From positions 33,591 through 97,590 of the forward strand of contig NZ_JBHOQV010000146.1 in assembly GCF_042408735.1 (NCBI RefSeq): 64,000 nucleotides of DNA. The letters run 5' to 3'. A program made the translations under genes and the position numbers. Source of the stretch: Thermogemmatispora sp042408735 (lineage in GTDB: Bacteria; Chloroflexota; Ktedonobacteria; Ktedonobacterales; Ktedonobacteraceae). Of this stretch, positions 1 to 7,290 are shown one piece after another; within the stretch, counting starts at the first letter, position 1, and each line of letters starts with the position of its first letter. The notes beneath the pieces were generated by a model, which ran no database searches, had not been told where the DNA came from, and worked only from the letters and a program-made list of their open reading frames with translations.

Positions 1-419
1 ATGGCTGGCATCCTTCTCTGTAGGATTCAATTTTCATTATAGTTACCACGCAGCAGCAGTGCAAGGCGTGCGCCAGCGAGGGCCGCTCAGCAGGGTCAAG
101 GCGATGGGAAGCTGCCCGCTCTGCTCTGGCCGGCTCCCCTTCTCTCAAGCTCATGCTCGTCAACGTTGCCTGGTCGGGGCCAGTATCCGGGATCTGGCGG
201 GCAGCAGCCAGGTGGGTGCGCTCTCCAGCTGGAGTCGGAGAGCCTCGGGCGCGCCTCCGGCTCTGGCGAGCAGAAAAGCGAGCTGGCAGGTTCTCAGGGC
301 AGGTGCGGTATGAGCAGGCACGGCGCGCTCGCGCCCGGTCAAGCTCAACAGCTTTGGCCGCCACCGTAATCTTGCCATCTATTCCCTCCCACGAGAAAGG
401 TGATAGAAGAGTTTCAGCA

Positions 420-444
420 AGGACACGAAAGTGTCCTGTATTTT
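420..444 (+). terminator. Intrinsic terminator-like hairpin with GAAA tetraloop
   Basis: A perfect 7-bp stem, AGGACAC / GTGTCCT, is closed by a GAAA (GNRA) tetraloop and followed by the T-rich run GTATTTT. It would stop plus-strand transcripts entering from the left and insulate the toxin-antitoxin promoter downstream. Confidence 0.6.
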
Positions 445-520
445 AGCAATGTGTTTCTAATTGTCTTATCCTGGTGATTGGTAGCGATCTTAAAAAACTC
501 TTAAGAGCGCTAGACATTGA

Positions 521-549
521 TTGACAAGTCAAAGGGGACTCATTACAAT
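521..549 (+). promoter_or_regulatory. Promoter of the toxin-antitoxin operon with overlapping inverted repeat
   Basis: TTGACA (521-526) and TACAAT (544-549) are separated by 17 bases, a near-consensus housekeeping promoter. The -35 box lies inside the inverted repeat TTGAC-AA-GTCAA (521-532). Toxin-antitoxin operons are usually autorepressed by the antitoxin, so this repeat is a candidate operator; that role is inferred. Confidence 0.7.
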
Positions 550-593
550 GGTATTGATAGAGACGGCTCACGTAATCAGCAGGAGGCAGATTC

Positions 594-920
594 ATGGCAG
601 TTGTGCATCCCGACTTCTATCGTCATGAGCACCTCGTCCGCAAATCGATTCAAATTCCGTTGACCCAGCACCAGGAGCTGAAGGCGCTGGCGATGGAACT
701 GGACTCCTCCCTCGGGGATGTTGTGGAGACAATCATGGAACTAATGCGCCGGGATAACTACCAGCAACTGCGTCAGGCGATCCTCCAGAAACGCGAACAG
801 GCTCTCTCCTCCTTGACTCACTCCCTCGATGAAGCGTATGCTTATCTAGGATCTCTCCCTGAAACTCTCGAAGATGCCCGATTTTATTTTGAGGCCGGGC
901 GTGAAGGTATCGTTGCATGA
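594..920 (+). CDS. Putative antitoxin of a MazEF/PemIK-type pair
   Basis: A 108-residue, mostly helical acidic protein. The ATG is preceded by a strong AGGAGG (581-586). The stop overlaps the start of the downstream PemK/MazF-like toxin by four bases (ATGA), the usual coupled antitoxin-toxin arrangement. The N-terminal half (about residues 15-55, containing SIQIPLTQHQELKALAMELD) could form a small DNA-binding domain; the C-terminal half is charged and could wrap the toxin. I do not recognise a named antitoxin family, so the assignment rests on position, size and promoter architecture. If correct, it neutralises the toxin and represses its own promoter. Confidence 0.6.
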   Translation: MAVVHPDFYRHEHLVRKSIQIPLTQHQELKALAMELDSSLGDVVETIMELMRRDNYQQLRQAILQKREQALSSLTHSLDEAYAYLGSLPETLEDARFYFEAGREGIVA

Positions 921-1342
921 GTAATGAGGCCAGGCAAACATCGCCCAGCCCCAGCCATAGTGAGGATACTGCCAATCGAATACGCGAAATGCCCAGTCCC
1001 AGGCGCGGCGAGATCTGGGATGTCAACTGGTCTCCCGGGCGCGGCGCGGAGCAGCAGGGTGTCCGCCCTGCCTTAATCATCCAAAATGATCGAGGCAATG
1101 CCTCCTCCACTTATCCGTTGACGATTGTTGCCTCGATGAGCCGTACGGAGCGTGAACTGCCCCTGCACGTACGCATCGCGCCAACGCCCGAAAACGGGTT
1201 GACCGACTTCACCGATGTAAAGTGCGAACAGATCATGACGATCGAGAAGTCGCGTCTGATCCGCAAGCGCGGGAGCATTACAAAGGAGGAACTCGCGCGC
1301 GTCGACATGGCCCTTAAAATCAGCCTCGATCTGCTCTCCTGA
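917..1342 (+). CDS. PemK/MazF-family toxin (mRNA interferase)
   Basis: The core matches the PemK/MazF fold: PRRGEIWDVNW opens the first strand, GVRPALIIQNDRGN follows the first loop, and the family-typical TDVKCEQIMTIEKSRL and IRKRGSITKEELARVD segments come near the end. Known members are sequence-specific ribonucleases that cleave mRNA and arrest growth. The start overlaps the antitoxin stop (ATGA), implying translational coupling. The protein is 141 residues, longer than the usual 110-120, because of about 28 polar residues before the domain. An internal ATG at 989 would give a canonical length but lacks a ribosome-binding site. Confidence 0.85.
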   Translation: MSNEARQTSPSPSHSEDTANRIREMPSPRRGEIWDVNWSPGRGAEQQGVRPALIIQNDRGNASSTYPLTIVASMSRTERELPLHVRIAPTPENGLTDFTDVKCEQIMTIEKSRLIRKRGSITKEELARVDMALKISLDLLS

Positions 1343-1779
1343 TCTCAGGACAGGAGCGGCAAGCCGTCGCGCTCTCCTCCTCGGGGTACCGCCTGGCAGC
1401 ATCCATGCTGGAGGTTGCTCGGTCCGTTTGGGTGTCCTTGTTCTGTGTTGTTATGCCTGGCTGCTTGCTTGGAGAGAGGGCCGTCGTCTGATGGCCTGGC
1501 CTGGAGCAAATCTGGCCGCAGACCGCCGGCGATCGATTGGCCGCCTTTTCGAGCGGCGGGCCGGTGGCTGGTCGGACCGTCAGGGCCACTGTAGGGGGGT
1601 GTCCCTTCCCTTCGCCCTTCCCTCCACCTCCGTATTTCTGTCTCTCGTTCTTTCTCCTTTCCTTTACTTGCTTTCTCTCTGGCTGATCTCCCCTCGCTGG
1701 ATTGGCTGGTGTGAGCTGACAGCCAATGTGCTACAATGAAGGCCAGATGTTGAGGCAAGACCGCAGGAGATGATCAGCT
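1343..1779. other. Intergenic region before pdxS
   Basis: No credible gene. The only elements I can support are at the right end: a TACAAT -10-like box (1732-1737) without a good -35, and an inverted repeat just upstream of it. Confidence 0.5.
1701..1737 (+). promoter_or_regulatory. Candidate pdxS promoter and operator (inverted repeat)
   Basis: ATTGGCTG (1701-1708) and CAGCCAAT (1720-1727) form a perfect 8-bp inverted repeat with an 11-base spacer, immediately upstream of TACAAT (1732-1737). No consensus -35 sits at the right distance, which would suit an activator-dependent or repressor-controlled promoter. PdxR (MocR-type) regulates pdxST in other bacteria, but the site here is only a candidate. 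Confidence 0.4.
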
Positions 1780-2670
1780 ATGCAGCAGAGAACGGTCGGA
1801 ACGGTTGATGTCAAGCGTAGCTTCCCTGAGATGCTCAAAGGTGGCGTGATCTGCGATGTGGTCAATCCCGAGCAGGCCAGGATCGCCGAAGAGGCCGGCG
1901 CGGTCGCGGTGATGGCCCTGGAGCGGGTTCCCGCCGACATTCGCGCTCAAGGCGGCGTTGCGCGTATGACCGATCCCGAACTGATCATTCGCATTAAAGA
2001 GGCCGTCACGATTCCCGTCATGGCCAAGTGCCGCATCGGCCACTTCGTGGAAGCGGAGATCCTGCAGGCCATTGGCGTTGACTGCATCGATGAATCGGAA
2101 GTGCTCACGCCCGCCGACGAGCAGTTCCATGTCAATAAGCACTTGTTCTCGGTGCCTTTCGTCTGCGGGGCGCGCGACCTGGGCGAGGCCCTGCGCCGCA
2201 TCGGCGAGGGGGCGGCCATGATCCGCACCAAGGGCGAGGCTGGCACCGGCAACGTGGTAGAGGCGGTGCGCCACATGCGGGCCATCCAGGATGGCATCCG
2301 TCGCCTGCAGATGCTCCCCGAAGAGGAGCTGATGACCGAGGCCAAGCGCCTGGGCGCCCCCTATGAGCTGGTCTGTCAAGTAGCACGCACCGGCAAACTG
2401 CCGGTGGTCAACTTCTCGGCGGGCGGCATTGCTACCCCGGCCGATGCCGCGCTCATGATGCGTCTGGGGGCAGAAGGTATCTTTGTCGGTTCCGGTATCT
2501 TCAAGTCGGGCGACCCGCTCAAGCGCGCCCGCGCCATCGTGCGCGCGACCACCCATTTCGACAACCCTCAGATCCTGGCCGAGGTCTCGCGCGACCTGGG
2601 CGAGCCAATGGTGGGCATCAATCTCGACACTCTGCCCGAACAGGAGCTGATGGCGCGCCGCGGCTGGTAG
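1780..2670 (+). CDS. pdxS: Pyridoxal 5'-phosphate synthase, PdxS subunit
   Basis: PdxS (SNZ/YaaD family) condenses ribose 5-phosphate, glyceraldehyde 3-phosphate and ammonia into PLP; the ammonia comes from PdxT. The 296-residue length is normal. The phosphate-binding TIM barrel is intact with catalytic Asp26 (ICDVV), Lys83 (VMAKCRIGHF) and Lys151 (RTKGEAGTGN), and the C-terminal GGIATPADAALMM and VGSGIFKS segments. The ATG is preceded by AGGAG (1765-1769). pdxT follows after about 300 bases containing a terminator-like hairpin, so the two subunits may be transcribed unequally or separately. This indicates the deoxyxylulose-5-phosphate-independent B6 route. Confidence 0.97.
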   Translation: MQQRTVGTVDVKRSFPEMLKGGVICDVVNPEQARIAEEAGAVAVMALERVPADIRAQGGVARMTDPELIIRIKEAVTIPVMAKCRIGHFVEAEILQAIGVDCIDESEVLTPADEQFHVNKHLFSVPFVCGARDLGEALRRIGEGAAMIRTKGEAGTGNVVEAVRHMRAIQDGIRRLQMLPEEELMTEAKRLGAPYELVCQVARTGKLPVVNFSAGGIATPADAALMMRLGAEGIFVGSGIFKSGDPLKRARAIVRATTHFDNPQILAEVSRDLGEPMVGINLDTLPEQELMARRGW

Positions 2671-2761
2671 CTCTTGAAAAGCTGCCCGCGCCTGGCTCGG
2701 CTTGCCGGGGGGGAAGTAGGAGGCGGGCGGAGCCACCAGGCCACGAACCTCATCCCGTCTA

Positions 2762-2822
2762 CGTCGCCGGCTCGCCTCCGTCGATCCAAGAGCAAGGCCG
2801 AGAGCCGGCGACGCGCTTTTTT
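2762..2822 (+). terminator. Long-loop terminator/attenuator between pdxS and pdxT
   Basis: A perfect 12-bp stem, CGTCGCCGGCTC (2762-2773) with GAGCCGGCGACG (2802-2813), encloses a 28-base loop and is followed by TTTTTT (2817-2822). It should terminate or attenuate transcripts leaving pdxS. pdxT would then depend on read-through or a local promoter. Confidence 0.65.
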
Positions 2823-2967
2823 GGGAGCCTGGGGCGGGGGAAGACGGACGGGATGAAAAGCCGCCGTCATAGGCGTTCTCTCAGCAGAGGCAGTCTCTAG
2901 TATGACGAAGGAAGGAGGGGGCGGTGCTCCGGGGTTTGTGGTGACCCGGCGCCGCGAGAGCAGACCT

Positions 2968-3579
2968 ATGATCCACAATGGACAGGAGCGACCGCTGATC
3001 GGGGTGCTAGCCCTCCAGGGAGACTTCGAGGCGCATCTCAAGGCCCTTTCCAGGCTGGGCGTGGCAACACGCGCCGTAAAACTCCCTGAGCATCTGACCG
3101 ATTTAGATGGTATAATAATACCCGGTGGGGAGAGCACCACTATTGGCAAGCTCATGGTCGAGTATGGCCTCGATAGGCCGCTAAAGACCTTGATCGAGCA
3201 AGGCCTCCCCGTTTGGGGAACCTGTGCCGGCTTGATTCTCTTGGCCAAAAAGACGGACAACGCTCTGGAGGGCCAGCCGTTGCTGGCCGCGATGAACATC
3301 GCTGTCCGTCGCAATGCGTTCGGTAGTCAGCGGGAAAGTTTTGAAACTGATCTGTCGATACCCGTGCTGGGTGAAGCACCGTTTCATGCCTTTTTCATTC
3401 GGGGGCCAGCCATTACGGAGGTCGGCCCGACTGTGGAAGTGCTGGCAACGCTCGATGACGGCACCATCGTCGCTGTCCGCGAAGGCAACCGGCTGGGTAC
3501 CGCTTTTCACCCGGAGGTTTCCAGAGATCCGCGATTCCATCATTACTTTCTCCGCCTAGTACAGAGCGTTCGGAAGTAG
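2968..3579 (+). CDS. pdxT: Pyridoxal 5'-phosphate synthase, glutaminase subunit PdxT
   Basis: PdxT (SNO/YaaE) hydrolyses glutamine and channels ammonia to PdxS. The class-I glutaminase fold is clear: PLIGVLALQGDFEAH at the N-terminus, IIIPGGESTT for the oxyanion region, nucleophile Cys86 in WGTCAGLI, and His181/Glu183 in AFHPEV. The open frame extends to an upstream ATG at 2902, but those 22 residues are low complexity and not part of the family. The ATG at 2968 gives 203 residues, close to the usual 190-200. No strong Shine-Dalgarno precedes either start, so the exact start is uncertain. Confidence 0.95.
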   Translation: MIHNGQERPLIGVLALQGDFEAHLKALSRLGVATRAVKLPEHLTDLDGIIIPGGESTTIGKLMVEYGLDRPLKTLIEQGLPVWGTCAGLILLAKKTDNALEGQPLLAAMNIAVRRNAFGSQRESFETDLSIPVLGEAPFHAFFIRGPAITEVGPTVEVLATLDDGTIVAVREGNRLGTAFHPEVSRDPRFHHYFLRLVQSVRK

Positions 3580-3802
3580 AGGCGTGGCGACGCGACCAGG
3601 CGGTAGGCCCCGCTCCCCGGTCCCAGTCAGATGACGTGGATCGCGGTGCCAGCCTGGAGGCCAACAGGCCGGCTGGCCCAGAACCGCTTTCGGCTCACCG
3701 GTCAGCAGCAGGGAACATGGAGAGATGGGTGCGGGGCCTGGCACGCGCCACTGAGCGTGGACGAAGTATAGAGATCTGCCTCTGCTTGGCGCAGGAGCAC
3801 TG

Positions 3803-4960
3803 ATGATACGACCGGTACCCTACGTTGACCTACCGGGAATCATCTACGCATTAGATCGGCGCGCTCGTATGCGACAGCGCGCACTGGCGAATTTCGTGTG
3901 CTGGCTGGAACCAGTAGAGCACCGTACTTCGTGGCCTCCTCTCCTGCGCAATATCTTTCCTCTCGATCCGGTAGCGCGTACCTGGCTGTGTGAAGATCGC
4001 TGGCGCATCCTCGGATTCGCTCAGGTACGCGAGCGCCCATCGGGAACGATGTGGGAGCTGACATATCTGGCCTCAATGCTCCAAAGTGCCTTCTCCGGCG
4101 AGGACGTCCTTTCCGCCCTGCTCGACTATGTTCTGGAGATGGCCGCCGCCCACGGCGTGCTGCGCGTCTTCGCCAGAGTCGAGGAGACGCTACCCGAAAT
4201 GGAGCTGTTCGCTCGCAGCGGCTTCCAGCGCTACACGCGCGAGTTTACCTATGTCTACGGGCTGGAGGAGGAGGAGGAAGAAGAGAAGAAGCGGGAGAAC
4301 AAGGCCGACTCGCTGCAAGAGGTCGAGGGCGCACCCTCGACCAGGACCAGGCAGCCTTCCCCCGGGCTGATACTCAGCCCTGCCCCTGCCGCCCGTCTGC
4401 AGGAGCTGACTGCCTTGCAGCGCTGGAGCCGCCATCATGTCTGGGGCCTGCACCAGCTCTATCGCGCCGTCACACCTCAGCGGGTTCAAATGGCCGAATT
4501 GCTGGAAAATAGCGACGAGTACGCCCGCCTGCTCGTCGGCTCCCAGCGTTCGGGACTCCTCCCGCCTGGACGGCGGTGTGAAACGTATGTCTGCGACATG
4601 GGGGTACGCCTGGGGGCCTGGCTGCAGCTCCGGCGAGGGCGTGGCACAAGGCCGCATCAGCTCTCGCTCATGGTTCACCCAGAGTATGCCGATCTGGCCG
4701 AGCCGCTCGTGCGCTTCGCCTGTCACCGCTTGCTCGAGAGCGACAGGCGCCCGATCTACTGCCAGGTGCGCGAATACGAGGGGGCAGTCATCAATGCCCT
4801 GCGCGCCAGCGGCTTTCTGCCGAAAACCACCAGGGTCTTGCTTGTGCGCCACATGGCCTATCTGGCTGTGAGACAGCGCGTCGTTCCTGCATTAGAACAA
4901 CGAGTAATTTATGGCGTGAAAGGTCTGGGTACGGCCAGCTCACGCCAGACTATGAGGTGA
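3803..4960 (+). CDS. GNAT-like protein with two acetyltransferase-type halves
   Basis: A 385-residue protein with two GNAT-like segments. The first (about residues 1-155) includes WRILGFAQVRER and VLRVFARVEETLPEMELFARSGF, the latter resembling the GNAT motif-A/B helix followed by 'gets a new position' phenylalanine. The second (about 220-360) includes YADLAEPLVRFACHRL and YEGAVINALRASGFLP. A polar linker rich in Glu/Lys (about 153-190) separates them. The acceptor is unknown. The start follows CAGGAG (3789-3794). The stop lies within the ribosome-binding site of the downstream AAA-R3H ATPase, so the two genes are translationally linked and probably function together. Confidence 0.65.
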   Translation: MIRPVPYVDLPGIIYALDRRARMRQRALANFVCWLEPVEHRTSWPPLLRNIFPLDPVARTWLCEDRWRILGFAQVRERPSGTMWELTYLASMLQSAFSGEDVLSALLDYVLEMAAAHGVLRVFARVEETLPEMELFARSGFQRYTREFTYVYGLEEEEEEEKKRENKADSLQEVEGAPSTRTRQPSPGLILSPAPAARLQELTALQRWSRHHVWGLHQLYRAVTPQRVQMAELLENSDEYARLLVGSQRSGLLPPGRRCETYVCDMGVRLGAWLQLRRGRGTRPHQLSLMVHPEYADLAEPLVRFACHRLLESDRRPIYCQVREYEGAVINALRASGFLPKTTRVLLVRHMAYLAVRQRVVPALEQRVIYGVKGLGTASSRQTMR

Positions 4961-4971
4961 TTAAACTGTCT

Positions 4972-6807
4972 ATGCACAATGCGATCACTGACGATCTGGA
5001 GGCTCTGCTGGAGGCTCTTCCCCCCAGCATCCACGAAGCGGTCGACCGCCTGGACAACCGCGGTGAGCTGCTAGAGATCGTAATGGACCTGGGGCGCCTG
5101 CCCGAGGCCCGCTTCCCGGATGGAGAGGTGATCCTGAGCGACCAGCCCATCACCTATGCTGATCTCGAATACGTAGTCGAGCGCATCGGCGAGTTCGGCG
5201 ACGATAACCGCGCCGGCATTGAGCGCACGCTGCACCGCATCAGCGCCCTGCGCAATCGCAAGGGACGCGTGGTCGGCCTGACCTGCCGCATTGGCCGTGC
5301 CGTGCTGGGCAGCATTGCGCTGATCCGCGATATCGTCGAGCAGGGCCAGTCGATTCTGATTCTTGGTCGCCCGGGCGTAGGCAAGACGACGCTGCTGCGC
5401 GAGATCGCGCGCGTGCTGGCCGATGAGGCTAATAAACGAGTGGTGGTGGTCGATACCTCGAACGAGATCGCCGGCGACGGGGATATCCCTCACCCCGGTA
5501 TTGGACGCGCGCGACGCATGCAGGTGGCTCATACCTCGATGCAGCATGCGGTCATGATCGAGGCTGTGGAAAACCATATGCCCCAGGTGATCGTGATCGA
5601 TGAGATCGGCACGGAGCTGGAAGCGCAGGCGGCGCGGACGATCGCTGAGCGTGGCGTCCAATTGATTGCCACGGCGCACGGCAACTCGTTGAGCAATTTG
5701 CTGGTCAACCCCACGCTCTCCGACCTGGTGGGCGGTATCCAGACGGTGACGCTCGGCGATGAGGAGGCCCGCCGGCGCCATACCCAGAAGAGTATCCTGG
5801 AGCGCAAGGCTCCGCCTACCTTCGATGTGGTAGTGGAACAGCAGAGCTGGCAGGAGCTGATCGTCCATCGCGACGTGGCTGAGACGGTCGATAACCTCTT
5901 GCGCGGCCAGCCGGTGATTGCCGAGGTGCGGACACGCGACGAGGAAAGCGGACGGGTCTCGGTGCGCCGTGTGACGATCGGCGGCATGGAGCTGCCCGCC
6001 TGGGGCGGCTCTGGCTCACTGGCGGGACGCCAGGGCGGCTCTCTCCCTTTCGAACGCTCGGCGGGCGGTTGGAGCAATCTGCGCCAAATCGGCCAGGTCA
6101 CCTGGCGCGACGCCGCTACGGCTGATTCCTTGCGCCGCAATGGCCAGTCATCCTTGCAGGCTCTCGCTCCCACTGGCCTGGCTACCCACCTGCGCCGCGC
6201 GCCCTCCGGCCTGGTGACCTTGAGCAATACCGCTCCCGCTCTGGCTTCCGACGAGGAGCCGGCGAACGAGCTGGAGGCTCAGGAGGCCGCCGCTCCTTCC
6301 CCCCCCAGGCCGATCCGCATCTACCCCTTCGGGGTCAATCGCGATCGCCTGGAACAGGCCGCCCGCCAGCTCGGGGTCCCGGTGATCATCACCAAGAATG
6401 AGAATGAGGCCAATGCTATTATCACGCTCAAGAATTACTATCGCCGTCAGCCTGAGCGCCTTCAGCAGGCCGCCGATGATCAAAAGACGATTATCATTCT
6501 GAAAAACAATACGGTGGCCCAGATGCAGCATGCGCTGGCGCGCATCTTCGCTCTTCCTGAAGAGGAGGAGGAGGGAAACAGCGATTCGTTGGTCGGCCCG
6601 GTCCCAGATGAAGAGACGCGGCGCGCCCTCCTTGAGGCGGAAGACGCCATTCATCGCCTCCTGAACAACGGGCTGACTGCCGCCGAACTGGCTCCCGCCA
6701 ACGCCTATGTGCGCCGGCTGCAGCATCAGCTCGCCAGCCGCTATAACTTATTCTCGCGCAGTCGGGGGAAAGAGCCGAATCGGCGCGTCAAGATCTTCCG
6801 TAGTTGA
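4972..6807 (+). CDS. AAA ATPase with C-terminal R3H nucleic-acid-binding domain (Ycf45-like)
   Basis: The protein has a helical N-terminus, then a SpoIIIAA/Ycf45-type ATPase domain with Walker A GRPGVGKTT (about residues 131-139) and Walker B VIVIDEIGTE (about 206-215), followed by TAHGNSLSNLL. A variable linker comes next, then a region with ITLKNYYRRQPERLQQA, and finally an R3H domain (about 550-600, ANAYVRRLQHQLASRYNL). Cyanobacterial and plastid Ycf45 proteins share this layout; R3H domains bind single-stranded nucleic acids. ATG 4972 is preferred over GTG 4957 because GAGGTGA (4955-4961) sits 10 bases upstream of it, overlapping the GNAT stop. The biochemical role is not established. Confidence 0.85.
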   Translation: MHNAITDDLEALLEALPPSIHEAVDRLDNRGELLEIVMDLGRLPEARFPDGEVILSDQPITYADLEYVVERIGEFGDDNRAGIERTLHRISALRNRKGRVVGLTCRIGRAVLGSIALIRDIVEQGQSILILGRPGVGKTTLLREIARVLADEANKRVVVVDTSNEIAGDGDIPHPGIGRARRMQVAHTSMQHAVMIEAVENHMPQVIVIDEIGTELEAQAARTIAERGVQLIATAHGNSLSNLLVNPTLSDLVGGIQTVTLGDEEARRRHTQKSILERKAPPTFDVVVEQQSWQELIVHRDVAETVDNLLRGQPVIAEVRTRDEESGRVSVRRVTIGGMELPAWGGSGSLAGRQGGSLPFERSAGGWSNLRQIGQVTWRDAATADSLRRNGQSSLQALAPTGLATHLRRAPSGLVTLSNTAPALASDEEPANELEAQEAAAPSPPRPIRIYPFGVNRDRLEQAARQLGVPVIITKNENEANAIITLKNYYRRQPERLQQAADDQKTIIILKNNTVAQMQHALARIFALPEEEEEGNSDSLVGPVPDEETRRALLEAEDAIHRLLNNGLTAAELAPANAYVRRLQHQLASRYNLFSRSRGKEPNRRVKIFRS

Positions 6808-6955
6808 TAGGGGCAACCAGGCAGGATCGAATACGACGCGACGGCGCGGCATGGGCCGCCCGCCGGTCTTGGACCTGCGCACCGGGGACCGCCCGCCGGA
6901 CGCGGTTGGGCGCCGTGCCGCGGGGCTGGCCGCTTCTCCCCTCTGCCGCGCCGCC

Positions 6956-6985
6956 CCCACCCGGCTGGGTGGGCTTCTTCCTCTC
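6956..6985 (+). terminator. Hairpin terminator after the AAA-R3H gene
   Basis: CCCACCC (6956-6962) and GGGTGGG (6967-6973) pair perfectly around a GGCT tetraloop, followed by a pyrimidine-rich tract. It ends the GNAT/AAA-R3H operon just before the ilvA promoter. The tract is mixed C/T rather than pure T, so efficiency is uncertain. Confidence 0.45.
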
Positions 6986-6994
6986 CTTCTCCTC

Positions 6995-7024
6995 TTGCAC
7001 TGCAGGGGAAGGCTGCGCTATAAT
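6995..7024 (+). promoter_or_regulatory. ilvA promoter with a long leader
   Basis: TTGCAC (6995-7000) and a perfect TATAAT (7019-7024) are separated by 18 bases. The expected start near 7031 leaves a leader of about 260 bases before the ilvA ATG. I looked for a T-box, riboswitch core or leader peptide in it and recognised none. Confidence 0.65.
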
Positions 7025-7290
7025 AGCCCCAATTCGGGGGAGGGGAATACGTGGCATGCGAGTCTAACCCGTCCCGTCAACAGGTGACAGGAAGCAGGCA
7101 GACCGGTCAGTCTGGCGAGGCTGGGGATGGACCATACAGGGAGATGAGGAAGGGAGGTCACAGTCGCTCGCGCTCCAGCGCAGCGCCGCGCTGAGGGCAG
7201 AGGCGAAGGCAGGGAAGGATGGAAGCAAGGGAGAAGGAAAGGCGCCAGCCACAGTGCTGTGGTCAGGTTCATCACTCTGTGAAAGGAACT

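Larger units (their letters stand above)
1..593. other. Noncoding region at the window start
   Basis: I see no convincing gene here. The short ORFs overlap one another in several frames and lack good ribosome-binding sites. The supportable elements are a terminator hairpin (420-444) and the promoter of the toxin-antitoxin pair (521-549), annotated separately. Any gene whose transcript ends at the hairpin starts left of the window or is not recognisable. Confidence 0.6.

Noticed and set aside
1774..2736. 320-codon minus-strand ORF opposite pdxS, and a 408-codon one opposite the MacB-like permease (38810-40036)
   Set aside because: Both are codon-bias shadows of unmistakable plus-strand genes.
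7025..7290. T-box or riboswitch in the ilvA leader
   Set aside because: The T-box core and other conserved riboswitch motifs I know are not present.
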